From the NCBI GenBank assembly GCA_903845115.1, contig CAIMWE010000117.1:1-64000 (forward strand): 64,000 nucleotides of DNA, written 5' to 3'. A program made the translations under genes and the position numbers. This DNA is from an uncultured Acidobacteriota bacterium. GTDB lineage: Bacteria > Acidobacteriota > Thermoanaerobaculia > UBA5066. Of this stretch, positions 16,907 to 24,928 are shown one piece after another. Every line of letters begins with the position of its first letter. Positions within the stretch are counted from its first letter, which is position 1. A model generated the notes under the pieces. The model did not search any database. It was not told where the DNA came from and saw only the letters and a list, made by a program, of their open reading frames with translations.

Positions 16907-17719
16907 ATGAGGTTCGGCGAGGTCGTCGCCCGGAGCGTCTACGGCTCGGTCGGCTACCTCCAGGAGCCCCGGGACGCCACGGTCCTGGAGCGGAACCTGC
17001 GGCACAACCTGCCGGTCTTGAGGCTGTTCCGGGGCGTCGTCGTCGCCACCAACTACGGGGGCGAATCGACGCGGGAGCTTTCCGCCCTCAGCCGGGAGAC
17101 GTGGCGCCGTCACGTCCCCGGGTGCGTCCTGCTCGACTCCCCTCTCAACCGCGGCCACTCCATCGGGACGGCCGACCTGGACAACATGGTGTTCGACCAC
17201 TCCAAGGCGTCCGGGGCGGAGTGGCTCTGCAAGGGAGCCAACGACATCCTCCTGGACCCGCCGGTGCTCGACATCGAGGTCGAGCCCGCCGACTTCTACT
17301 ATCTCGATGCCATCTCCTCCAGGATGCCCCCGCGGATCGACGGCGAACACGGGGAGGCCGCCCCCGGTTTCTTCTTTCCGCAGACCAACTTCTACGCCAT
17401 CGACGTCGGCAAGACCGACTTCCTGGTGGAGAAGGAGCTCCTGGACCGCTCGTTCGCGATCGTGGGGAGGATCCCGGGCTACAACGGCAGGATCTGGGAG
17501 CACATCCCGAACTGGTCGTGCGAGAACCTCCTGAGAAAGTGCGTCCAGAGGAACGGGCTGAGGCGATGCTCCCTGATGGACGACGCCCAGTTCTCAAGCC
17601 TCCTCCGTCTCGTCCGGGAGCGCGGCATCGAGGACTGTAGCCTCAAGAACCTCGCCATCAACGGGATCTGCCACGTCCACGAGGAGAGGCCGCCCGGGAG
17701 CGGCCCGGCCGCCGGCTGA
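16907..17719 (+). CDS. Putative GT-A-type glycosyltransferase
   Basis: A 270-aa protein with no confident family. The pattern resembles GT-A glycosyltransferases: a first strand VVVATNYGG, then NRGHSIGTADLDN, a typical nucleotide-sugar-site segment, then KGANDILLDPP with an Asp where the DxD-type metal motif would be expected. A C-terminal cysteine-containing region (SCENLLRKCVQ) follows. No signal peptide or membrane helix. It starts 13 bases after the second small peptide and ends the plus-strand operon, converging with another glycosyltransferase-like gene. In context it may glycosylate one of the small peptides or add to a surface glycan. Confidence 0.5.
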   Translation: MRFGEVVARSVYGSVGYLQEPRDATVLERNLRHNLPVLRLFRGVVVATNYGGESTRELSALSRETWRRHVPGCVLLDSPLNRGHSIGTADLDNMVFDHSKASGAEWLCKGANDILLDPPVLDIEVEPADFYYLDAISSRMPPRIDGEHGEAAPGFFFPQTNFYAIDVGKTDFLVEKELLDRSFAIVGRIPGYNGRIWEHIPNWSCENLLRKCVQRNGLRRCSLMDDAQFSSLLRLVRERGIEDCSLKNLAINGICHVHEERPPGSGPAAG

Positions 17720-17725
17720 ACCCCC

Positions 17726-18433
17726 TCAGCGATCGACGCCGAATCGCCGCCGGTCGGCGATCCAGTTCCGGGTCTCCCTCTCGCCCATCGTCCGCCCGGG
17801 GAAGCAGGCCGAGTCGTGGCCGACGTGCTTGAAGAGGCTCGGCACGTGCACCGCGTAAAGGGAGCGGTCTCCCCCGTGGAGGTGGACCAGGAGCGAGAAC
17901 CGGATGTCGCTGCAGTTCCTCCCGCCGTCCCCGTAGGCGGCGACGTGGGTCCGGATCCCCCGGGAGGACTCGATGCGGGCGCTGAACCAGTCCTCCCGCC
18001 CGCTCATCGCCGCGCACCCGCGGTGGATCAGGAGGGCCTGGTTGCCCCACCATCCCCGGCCGTCGCTGCCGAGGGCGCTCCGCTCGTAGAGACCGCGGGG
18101 GGCGTACTCCGGCACCTCCCGCATGTCGCAGAAGGAGATGACGCCCACCCGCTCGGGAAAGGCGACGCGAGAGACCAGCTCCGGCGCCTCGGCGTCCGCC
18201 AGCACGTCGTCCTCCAGGAAGAGGACGTGGCCGCCCGAGGCCGCCGCCCGCGAGATCGCGTTGCGCGTCGCCACCGCAGCCCCGTCCCGGCCATCGTCGC
18301 GGTGGACCATCGGCCGGGCAAAGGCCGGATGGGCGGCGAAGGCCGCGGCGAGGGCGGCGGCTTCGTCTCCCCTGCGGGCGGGGGTCGTCAGGATCACGGG
18401 CTGGATCAAGGTCTGGGTCACGGGCTGGGTCAC
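17726..18433 (-). CDS. Glycosyltransferase-like protein
   Basis: A 235-aa protein resembling short GT-A glycosyltransferases. After an N-terminal strand (QPVILTTPARRGD), the HVLFLEDDVLAD segment carries the acidic metal-binding cluster, and NQALLIHRGCA resembles the acceptor loop of lipopolysaccharide/GT25-like transferases. The first twelve codons contain imperfect repeats of a GTGACCCAG-type sequence (MTQPVTQTLIQP). The true start could therefore be one of the later GTG codons. It is transcribed divergently from the GT4 gene across a shared -10 region and converges with the previous glycosyltransferase-like gene, leaving only 6 bases between them. Confidence 0.6.
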   Translation of the reverse strand: MTQPVTQTLIQPVILTTPARRGDEAAALAAAFAAHPAFARPMVHRDDGRDGAAVATRNAISRAAASGGHVLFLEDDVLADAEAPELVSRVAFPERVGVISFCDMREVPEYAPRGLYERSALGSDGRGWWGNQALLIHRGCAAMSGREDWFSARIESSRGIRTHVAAYGDGGRNCSDIRFSLLVHLHGGDRSLYAVHVPSLFKHVGHDSACFPGRTMGERETRNWIADRRRFGVDR

Positions 18434-18450
18434 GGACAGTTCGGCGCCGG

Positions 18451-18460
18451 ATGATATCTT
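18451..18460. promoter_or_regulatory. Overlapping divergent -10 boxes
   Basis: The decamer 18451-18460 reads TATCTT on the plus strand (18455-18460) toward the GT4 gene and TATCAT on the minus strand (complement of 18451-18456) toward the 235-aa glycosyltransferase. The two boxes overlap by two bases, so RNA polymerase could serve only one direction at a time. A GGAGGGGGG ribosome binding site (18476-18484) precedes the plus-strand GTG at 18492. Confidence 0.4.
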
Positions 18461-18491
18461 GGGGGATGACCTTCCGGAGGGGGGCTTCCAG

Positions 18492-20189
18492 GTGACGCTG
18501 CAATCCGACGAGCTGGCGATCTACCTCCCGAACGGCCGCGTCGCGCCTCCCGTCAACCCGTACGGCCGGCTGATCGCCAACGCGGGGCTCTACCGGGCGC
18601 TGGCGAGGTACGGCGGGTACCGGAAGCTCCACTTCCAGAGCCACGGGGCGCTCCCGCTCGACCGCCTCGCCCGCGAGCTCCACCTCCCGGAGGGCGCCGG
18701 GACGGGACTGAGCGCCGGCTCCCCCCTGGCCACGGAAGCCCCTTCCCGCGCGGGCGTCCTTCTCTCGGGCCAGCCGTACCTCTCGGGGCTGGCCTGGACG
18801 AGGCGCAACACGGCGGGAGACGGCGCGTACAGCCTCGTCGGGTCCATCTTCGCCTTCGCCTCGGCGACCCACCGCGAGGAGATGATGGAGTCGGCGATGG
18901 CGCCCCTGCAGCGGTGGGACGCCCTGGTCTGCACCTCTCCCGCGCTCGAAGAGGCCGTCGTCCGGACGTTCGACGCGTGGGAGGACTACCTCCGCGAGAG
19001 AACCGGCGCCTCCCGGCTGCCGCGCCCCGCCCTCCCCGTCATCCCGCTGGGCGCCGACGTCGAGCTCCACGGCGCCTGGGCGGCCGACGCCGGCGCGCGG
19101 AAGGAGCTGCGCGGCTCCCTCCGGATCGCCGACGCCGACGTGGCCGTCCTCTTCCTCGGGCGGCTGTCGTTCTTCGACAAGGCGTTCCCGCAGGCGATGT
19201 TCAAGGCCGTCGAAGAGGCGCAGCGCCGCACGGGGGTCCGGACCCACTTCGTCATGGCGGGGTGGTTCCCGGCCGGCGAGAGGGACCGCGCCCGCTACGA
19301 AGAGGCCGCCCGGGCGTACGCGCCGGACGTCGTCACCCACTTCCTGGACGGCAACGACGCCGGCGTCGTGGCGCGGTGCTGGGCGGCGGCGGACGTCTTC
19401 CTCCTCCTCTCGGACACGATCCTCGAGACCTTCGGCCAGGCGCCCGTGGAAGCGATGGCGGCCGGCCTACCGCTCGTCGTCAGCGACTGGGACGGCTACC
19501 GCTCCATCGTGCGCGACGGCGTCGACGGCTTCCTCGTACCGACGCTCGGCGCTTCCGGGGGGCGCCTGGGAGAGACCCTCGCCCTCCTCCAGGAGCTCGA
19601 CGCGGTGAGCTACGCCCAGTACGCCGGCTCGGTCGCCCAGCACACCGCGGTCCACGTCGGACGCGCGGCGGACGCGCTGAGCCTCCTGATCTCTTCCCCC
19701 GAGCTCCGCGCCTCGATGGGCGCGGCGGGCCGGCTGAGGGCCCGCGAGATCTTCTCCTGGGCCGCGGTGGTCGAGCAGTACAAGAGCCTCTTCTCCGCGC
19801 TGGCGGAGGAGCGGCTCCGCGGGGCGGTCGCGGGCGGGGAGACGAACGTCGCGGCCCACCGGCTGAACCCGCTCCGCGCGGACCCCTTCGAGACCTTCCG
19901 GGGCCATCCCAGCGCCGTGATGGACGAGGACCTCCGGCTCCGCCTCGCCCCGCCCCTCGGCCGCGGCGCGCTCGCCGCGGACCCCGGCGTGGAGCTCGAC
20001 CACCTCTTCCCCGGGCTACGCGGAAGCGAAGCGGAGGCGCGCCGGGTGGTGGAGCTGCTGAGGGAAGCGGGATCCCTCCCGGTGCGCGAGGTGCTGCTCG
20101 CCTTCCCCCCGGCCCGCCGCCCCTTCGTCCGGATGTCCCTCGCGTGGCTGGCGAAGGTCGGCGTGGTGGACTGGCTTCCGGCCGGCTGA
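18492..20189 (+). CDS. GT4-family glycosyltransferase
   Basis: A 565-aa protein. The central and C-terminal part is a GT-B fold: VAVLFLGRLSFFDKAF (nucleotide-domain strand), then THFLDGNDAGVVARCWAAADVFLLLSD. The EX7E motif ETFGQAPVE and AAGLPLVVSDWDGYRSIVRDGVDG identify glycosyltransferase family 4. The N-terminal domain (about 1-190) includes GSIFAFASATHREEMM and is less conserved. A C-terminal extension of about 130 residues after the GT domain, with LRADPFETFRGHPS, has no assignment. The GTG at 18492 is preceded by a strong ribosome binding site. The acceptor is unknown; the neighbouring small peptides and glycosyltransferases suggest a shared glycan or glycopeptide product. Confidence 0.8.
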   Translation: MTLQSDELAIYLPNGRVAPPVNPYGRLIANAGLYRALARYGGYRKLHFQSHGALPLDRLARELHLPEGAGTGLSAGSPLATEAPSRAGVLLSGQPYLSGLAWTRRNTAGDGAYSLVGSIFAFASATHREEMMESAMAPLQRWDALVCTSPALEEAVVRTFDAWEDYLRERTGASRLPRPALPVIPLGADVELHGAWAADAGARKELRGSLRIADADVAVLFLGRLSFFDKAFPQAMFKAVEEAQRRTGVRTHFVMAGWFPAGERDRARYEEAARAYAPDVVTHFLDGNDAGVVARCWAAADVFLLLSDTILETFGQAPVEAMAAGLPLVVSDWDGYRSIVRDGVDGFLVPTLGASGGRLGETLALLQELDAVSYAQYAGSVAQHTAVHVGRAADALSLLISSPELRASMGAAGRLRAREIFSWAAVVEQYKSLFSALAEERLRGAVAGGETNVAAHRLNPLRADPFETFRGHPSAVMDEDLRLRLAPPLGRGALAADPGVELDHLFPGLRGSEAEARRVVELLREAGSLPVREVLLAFPPARRPFVRMSLAWLAKVGVVDWLPAG

Positions 20190-20217
20190 GCCGCGCCGGC
20201 GGGCGGAGCGGCGCTCC

Positions 20218-20910
20218 CTACCGGAGGGGGAAGCGGACGAAGTGCGACCAGTCCCGCCCGTCGTCCCCCGTCCGGCGGAAGACGCCCAGGTTCTCGCACG
20301 CCGTCGGGACCTCCTCGAAGTCTCCGCGGTTGTTCCTCACGAACGAGACGACCGCCTCCACGCTGTCCAGCCAGCGGTCGTGAAGCACGATCGCCCCGCC
20401 GGGGCTGCAGGTCCGCGCGGCCAGGGTGAAATCGACGAGAACGTCGTCGAACCGGTGGTACCCGTCGATGAACGTGAGGTCGTGGCACCGCCCCGCCCTC
20501 TCCAGCTCCACGAGCGCCCTTTCGGACCGGTCCTCGACCCACGAGAAGGAGCCCGGCGCCAGGACGGGCGAGCGGGAGACGAGGCGCCGCGCGTGGCCGG
20601 CGCCGATGCCGTGCCAGTCCGTCGCCTGGAACGGGTCGATCGAGACGAGCGTGCCGCCCCCGGCCTTCTCCAGCGCGGCGAGCAGGAAGACCGTGCTGAA
20701 CCCGTAGGCGAGCCCCACCTCGAGGAGGGAGGTCGCGCCGGCGGCCACGCACAGGCCATGGAGCGTCATCCCCTCGGCGACCGAGATCCGCGTGGTGGCG
20801 TCGATCGGGTGCCGCTGGCCGTCCTCCCCGAGTTGCGGCTCCCCTCCGTACATCGACGCCAGGACGTCCCGGTGGCACTCTCCCAGCGGCGACAGCTCGT
20901 CGCGGCTCAC
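20218..20910 (-). CDS. Class I SAM-dependent methyltransferase
   Basis: A 230-aa Rossmann-fold methyltransferase of the Methyltransf_24 type. Motif I is LLEVGLAYGFST (about 62-73), followed by LVSIDPFQATDW with the acidic ribose-binding residue, and then DLTFIDGYHRFDDVLVD, typical of cephalosporin-hydroxylase-like and O-methyltransferase-like proteins. The C-terminus is complete. It is 22 bases downstream of leuD in the same direction and converges with the GT4 gene, so it could belong to the dehydratase operon or to the glycosyl island. The latter fits the function better but the former fits the strand. Confidence 0.75.
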   Translation of the reverse strand: MSRDELSPLGECHRDVLASMYGGEPQLGEDGQRHPIDATTRISVAEGMTLHGLCVAAGATSLLEVGLAYGFSTVFLLAALEKAGGGTLVSIDPFQATDWHGIGAGHARRLVSRSPVLAPGSFSWVEDRSERALVELERAGRCHDLTFIDGYHRFDDVLVDFTLAARTCSPGGAIVLHDRWLDSVEAVVSFVRNNRGDFEEVPTACENLGVFRRTGDDGRDWSHFVRFPLR

Positions 20911-20932
20911 GCTCGCGCAGACCCCACGCCCG

Positions 20933-21442
20933 TCAGGCCGGACGCGCCTCGACGAGGCGCTTTCTCGTCCAGGCGATCAGCCCCCCGGCGTCGATGATCG
21001 ACTGGCGCGCCTTCGGGAGCGGGACGACGGGGAACGACTCCCCCGTCGTCCGGTTGACCACCCTCTCCTCCAGGAGCTCCAGCTCGTCTCCGGCCGAGGC
21101 CTTCACGCCCGGAGCCGTGACGACGCGGAGGCCGAGGTTGATGGAGTTCTGGAGGAAGATCCGGGCGATGTCGTTCGCCACGATGGTGACGTCGTAGCCC
21201 TTGAGTGTGGAGCAGGCCTGCTCGCGGGAGGAGCCGCACCCGAAGTTCTTCCCGGCCACGATGACCGAGCCGGGCTCGTAGTTCTTCGCCTTCAGCAGGG
21301 CGTTGTGCTCGGCGTCGTTCGCGAAAGCGTACTGGGGGGTTTCGGTCGGGAGGACCGTCGCCATGTACCGGCCCGGGTAGAGGACGTCGGTGGAGACGTC
21401 GTCGCCGACGGTGAAGAGGACCTTCGAAACCATGCTCGTCAC
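20933..21442 (-). CDS. leuD: 3-isopropylmalate/homoaconitate dehydratase-type small subunit
   Basis: A 169-aa small subunit of the aconitase superfamily, the swivelling domain that closes the active site. Landmarks are STDVLYPGRYM (the substrate-recognition loop), the FGCGSSREQA motif and VANDIARIFLQNSINLGL. The length fits the archaeal/thermophile-type LeuD (about 165) rather than the 200-residue enterobacterial form. It begins one base after the leuC stop, with a GGAGG 8 bases before the GTG. The YMAT at the recognition loop does not clearly match either the isopropylmalate or homoaconitate versions, so another hydroxy-diacid is possible. Confidence 0.85.
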   Translation of the reverse strand: MTSMVSKVLFTVGDDVSTDVLYPGRYMATVLPTETPQYAFANDAEHNALLKAKNYEPGSVIVAGKNFGCGSSREQACSTLKGYDVTIVANDIARIFLQNSINLGLRVVTAPGVKASAGDELELLEERVVNRTTGESFPVVPLPKARQSIIDAGGLIAWTRKRLVEARPA

Positions 21443-21443
21443 G

Positions 21444-22736
21444 TCAGTTCCCTCCCTTGCGCGGGTCGGTGATCACGCCGGTCACCGCGGAGGCCGCCGC
21501 CACCGCCGGCGAGCAGAGGTAGACCTCCGAGTTCGGGTTTCCCATCCGCCCCTTGAAGTTCCGGTTCGTCGTCGACAGGGCGACCTCCCCGTCGCCGAGG
21601 GCCCCCTCGTGGATGCCGAGGCACGGGCCGCACCCGGCGTTCATCACCACCGCGCCGGCGGCCATCAGGTCGCCGATGTACCCCTTCGTCAGCGCCTGGA
21701 GCCAGATCCTCCCCGAGGCAGGGAAGACCAGCATCCGGGTGTGCTTGGCCACCTTCTTCCCTCGAACGGCATTCGCCGCCTCGGCGAGGTCGTCCAGCCG
21801 CCCGTTCGTGCACGACCCGATGACGATCTGGTGGACCTTCGTCCCCTCGACCGCCCCGACCGATTTCACGTTGTCGACCGTGTGGGGGCAGGCGATCTGC
21901 GGCTCGAGCTTCGTCACGTCGATCGTCACGACCCGCTGGTAGGCGGCTTCGGCATCGGGCACGACGAGGTCGAGTGGATCGGTCACGCCCGCCTCCTCCC
22001 GGAGGTACCGGACGGTCTCGGCGTCGGCCGGAACGATCCCGGAGGTGGCTCCCGCCTCGACCGACATGTTGCAGACGACGAGGCGGCCCGAGGTCGACAT
22101 CTTCCGGATCGTCTCCCCGTGGAACTCGATCACCCGGAAGTTGGCCCCCTGCGCCGTCAACAGGCCGATCGCGTGGAGGATCAGGTCCTTCGGGCCGACG
22201 TGCGGCGGGAACTCCCCTTCCACGACGACCTTGATCGTCGCCGGAACCTCGACGTTCACCGCACAGCCCAGCGCCCACACGCTCGCCATCTCCGTCGCGC
22301 CGATCCCGAACGAGAAGGCGCCCAGCGCCCCGTGGCTCGTCGTGTGCGAGTCGGTCCCCACGACGACGAAGCCGGGCCGGACGTACCCGTTCTCGGGAAG
22401 GATCTGGTGGCAGATGCCCCCCGAGTCGCCCCGGACGTCGTGGAAGCGGTCGATCCCGTGCAGCTCGACGAATCCGCGGATCTTCTTCTGGTTGCTCGCG
22501 GTCTTGGGCGATTCGGCCGGGATCCGGTGGTCGAAGATGATCGCGATCCGGGACGGGTCCCACGGCGCAGCCGTGAGCCCCGTCCCCTCGTAGACCTCGT
22601 GGAACTGGTTGATCACCAGCGCCGCGTTCTCGTGGGACATCGCGAGGTCCACCCTCGGCTCCAACACGTCCCCGGCCTTCGTCTTCGGAAGGCCCGAGGC
22701 CCTCGCGAGGATCTTCTCGACGACTGTCATACCCAT
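21444..22736 (-). CDS. leuC: 3-isopropylmalate/homoaconitate dehydratase-type large subunit
   Basis: A 430-aa large subunit with the 4Fe-4S cluster ligands in IGSCTNGR and NAGCGPCLG and the substrate motifs VVGTDSHTTSHGALGAF and VCNMSVEAGATSG. It catalyses reversible hydration/isomerisation of a 2-hydroxy diacid together with the small subunit. Its length is of the archaeal-type LeuC/HacA group, whose members serve leucine, lysine (homocitrate), citramalate and other pathways. A GGAG lies 7 bases before the ATG. The operon partners (CoA-transferase, HMG-CoA-lyase type, dehydrogenase) make ordinary leucine synthesis uncertain, and no leuA is present. Confidence 0.85.
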   Translation of the reverse strand: MGMTVVEKILARASGLPKTKAGDVLEPRVDLAMSHENAALVINQFHEVYEGTGLTAAPWDPSRIAIIFDHRIPAESPKTASNQKKIRGFVELHGIDRFHDVRGDSGGICHQILPENGYVRPGFVVVGTDSHTTSHGALGAFSFGIGATEMASVWALGCAVNVEVPATIKVVVEGEFPPHVGPKDLILHAIGLLTAQGANFRVIEFHGETIRKMSTSGRLVVCNMSVEAGATSGIVPADAETVRYLREEAGVTDPLDLVVPDAEAAYQRVVTIDVTKLEPQIACPHTVDNVKSVGAVEGTKVHQIVIGSCTNGRLDDLAEAANAVRGKKVAKHTRMLVFPASGRIWLQALTKGYIGDLMAAGAVVMNAGCGPCLGIHEGALGDGEVALSTTNRNFKGRMGNPNSEVYLCSPAVAAASAVTGVITDPRKGGN

Positions 22737-22749
22737 TTCGATTCTCCGT

Positions 22750-23958
22750 TCAGACGATACCGTTCTTCTTCAGCTCGGCCACCCGGTCGGGACCGTACCC
22801 GATCCGGCCGAGGATTTCCTCGGTTTGCGCACCGAGACGCGGTGGGGGGGCGTCGAGCGACCCCGGGGTCTTCTCGAACTTCGCGGTCAGGTTGAAGAGG
22901 GGGATCTTCCCCACGCCGGGAGTCTCGATCTCCACGAGCGTCCGCCGGTGGGCGACCTGCGGCTGGCGCAGCGCGGCCGCGAGGGCGAGGATGTCGCCCG
23001 ACGGCACGTCCCTCGCGTTGAGGAGGCCGACCCACTCCGCCGTCGGCCGCTCCGACAGCTTCGCCTCGAGGAGCGGCGTCAGGGCGTGCCGGTTCCTCTT
23101 CCTCGTGTCGCGTTCCTCGAACCTCGGGTCGGTCTTCAGCCCGGGGACGCCGAGGACGTCGCAGACCGCCTCCCACTGCTCCTGCTTGTTCGCCGCGATG
23201 TTGACGTGCCCGTCCTTCGTCTTGAACATCCCCGACGGGGCAGCCGTGAAGTTGTCGTTCCCGATCGCCACCGGGTCTTGCCCGCCGATCAGGAGGTTCG
23301 CCGCAACCCATCCCATCAGCGGCATGATCGAGTCGAGGAGGGCGACGTCGATCATCTGCCCCTCCCCCGTCCGCTCGCGGTGGTAGAGCGCCGCGAGGAT
23401 CGCGAAGGCGGCGTTCATCCCTCCGACCGTGTCGCAGACGGGAAAGCCGGCGCGCAGCGGGTGCAGGCGCTCGTCGCCGTTGACGTCCATCTCTCCCGAC
23501 AGCCCCTGGATGATCTGGTCGTAGGCGGGCTTGTCCGCGTCCGGGCCGTCCTGGCCGAATCCTGAGATGGCGCAGTAGACGAGGCGGGGGTTGATCTCCC
23601 GCATCCGCTCCCACGAGAAGCCGAGCCGCTTCATGACGCCGGGGCGGAAGTTCTCCACGACGACGTCGGCGGTCTCCAGCAGCTTCCCGAAGATCTCGCG
23701 GGCCTCGGGCTTCTTCAGGTTCAGGGTGAGGGATTTCTTGTTCGCGTTCTGGGCCAGGAAGCTCGTCCCCATCAGCTCCTTGTTGAGCCTGGGCACGTTC
23801 CCGAGCTTCCGGGCGAGGTCGCCGTCCGTCGGGTTCTCGACCTTGATCACCTCGGCGCCGAGGAGGGCTAGGTGCAGCGTGGCGAACGGCCCCGAGAGGA
23901 CGTTCGTCAGGTCGAGGACCCGGATCCCGTCCAGGGCCTTCGCCTGAGCCTGGGTCAT
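22750..23958 (-). CDS. Class III CoA-transferase (CaiB/BaiF family)
   Basis: A 402-aa family III CoA-transferase. The N-terminus has the family core IRVLDLTNVLSGPFAT and LGAEVIKVENP. The segment VVVENFRPGVMKRLGFSW and the catalytic aspartate region GFPVCDTVGGMNAAFA are both clear. These enzymes move CoA from a donor such as succinyl-CoA to a carboxylic acid, here plausibly a branched diacid. The start ATG overlaps the stop of the upstream lyase gene by four bases (ATGA), so the two are translationally coupled and likely act in sequence: acid activation and C-C cleavage of the acyl-CoA, or the reverse. Confidence 0.88.
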   Translation of the reverse strand: MTQAQAKALDGIRVLDLTNVLSGPFATLHLALLGAEVIKVENPTDGDLARKLGNVPRLNKELMGTSFLAQNANKKSLTLNLKKPEAREIFGKLLETADVVVENFRPGVMKRLGFSWERMREINPRLVYCAISGFGQDGPDADKPAYDQIIQGLSGEMDVNGDERLHPLRAGFPVCDTVGGMNAAFAILAALYHRERTGEGQMIDVALLDSIMPLMGWVAANLLIGGQDPVAIGNDNFTAAPSGMFKTKDGHVNIAANKQEQWEAVCDVLGVPGLKTDPRFEERDTRKRNRHALTPLLEAKLSERPTAEWVGLLNARDVPSGDILALAAALRQPQVAHRRTLVEIETPGVGKIPLFNLTAKFEKTPGSLDAPPPRLGAQTEEILGRIGYGPDRVAELKKNGIV

Positions 23959-24890
23959 CCCTTCGCCTCCCCGGCCGGAGCGGCCGGCGTCCGGGGCCCG
24001 ATCGGCCCCGTCTTCTGGACCCTTCCGGGCATCTCCCTCCCGAAGAACTCAGCCACCGAACGGGACACCTCGACGAGGCCAGCAAGGTCCACGTCGGTCC
24101 GCCGCCCCTCCCGCTGGAACGCGTGGACGACGTCCTCCGTCGCGACATTGCCGGCCGCGACCCTCGTGAAGGGGCAGCCCCCCAGGCCCGCGAAGGAGCT
24201 CTCGAACGTCGTCACCCCCGAGCGGAGGGCGGCGTAAAGGTTCGCCATCCCCGTCCCGTACGTGTCGTGGAAGTGGCAGGCCCAGTCGGCCCCGGGCGCG
24301 GCCTTCGCTGCTGCTGCGTAGAGCCGCTCCACCTGCTCGGGCCAGGCGTGCCCCGCCGTGTCGGCCAGGCTGACGTGGTTCAGCCCCGCCTCCGCGTAGG
24401 CCCGGACGATCGCGAGGACCCTCTCCTCGGCCACCGGCCCCTCGAAGCCGCAGCCGAACGCCGACTGGACCGAGACCTGCACCTGCCTCCCTGCCTCGAC
24501 CGCCTTCCTCGCGGTCGCGACGATCCTGGCGGTCGCCTCGTCGGTCCCCATCCCGGTGTTCTTCCGGCTGTGGGTGTCGCTGGCGCTCACCCCCATGCAG
24601 ACGAGCCCCACTCCTGACGCGAGCGCCCGGTCGAGCCCCTTCTCGTTCAGGACGAGGCCCGAGAGGCGCCCGGGATCCACGCCGGAGTCGACCAGGCCGC
24701 GGATCAGCGCGTCGCTGTCGGCCATCTGCGGCACCTTCTCCGGGTGGACGAAGGAGCCCGCCTGGACGAGGTCGATCCCGGCCGCGAGGAGGCTCTTGAT
24801 CCACGCCTCCTTCCGTGGTGTCGGCACGACCGTCTTCTCGACCTGGAGGCCGTCACGCGGGCCGACCTCGTGGAGGACGATGCGCTGCAT
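23955..24890 (-). CDS. Hydroxymethylglutaryl-CoA lyase family enzyme
   Basis: A 311-aa HMGL-like TIM-barrel lyase. The metal/substrate motif is HEVGPRDGLQ near the N-terminus, with further landmarks ACHFHDTYGTG (His-x-His metal ligands) and SFAGLGGCPF with the catalytic cysteine near the C-terminus, then GNVATEDVV. True HMG-CoA lyases and citramalyl-CoA-type lyases share these features, so the acyl-CoA substrate is open. The tight overlap with the CoA-transferase gene suggests that the transferase makes its substrate. The Liv transporter genes nearby would fit leucine breakdown, but the LeuCD-like genes in the same operon fit a C5/C6 diacid better. Confidence 0.85.
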   Translation of the reverse strand: MQRIVLHEVGPRDGLQVEKTVVPTPRKEAWIKSLLAAGIDLVQAGSFVHPEKVPQMADSDALIRGLVDSGVDPGRLSGLVLNEKGLDRALASGVGLVCMGVSASDTHSRKNTGMGTDEATARIVATARKAVEAGRQVQVSVQSAFGCGFEGPVAEERVLAIVRAYAEAGLNHVSLADTAGHAWPEQVERLYAAAAKAAPGADWACHFHDTYGTGMANLYAALRSGVTTFESSFAGLGGCPFTRVAAGNVATEDVVHAFQREGRRTDVDLAGLVEVSRSVAEFFGREMPGRVQKTGPIGPRTPAAPAGEAKG

Positions 24891-24928
24891 CGAAGGCCTG
24901 TCGCTTCCGTCGCTTTCCTGGCCCCGGC

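Noticed and set aside
18397-18433. Repeat-like codons MTQPVTQTLIQP as a microsatellite
   Set aside because: Only three imperfect units; probably an overextended start region of the glycosyltransferase gene.
16359-20910. Polysaccharide biosynthesis locus
   Set aside because: There is no polymerase, flippase or sugar-nucleotide synthesis gene, and the two small peptides would be unexplained; a surface glycan role is still possible.
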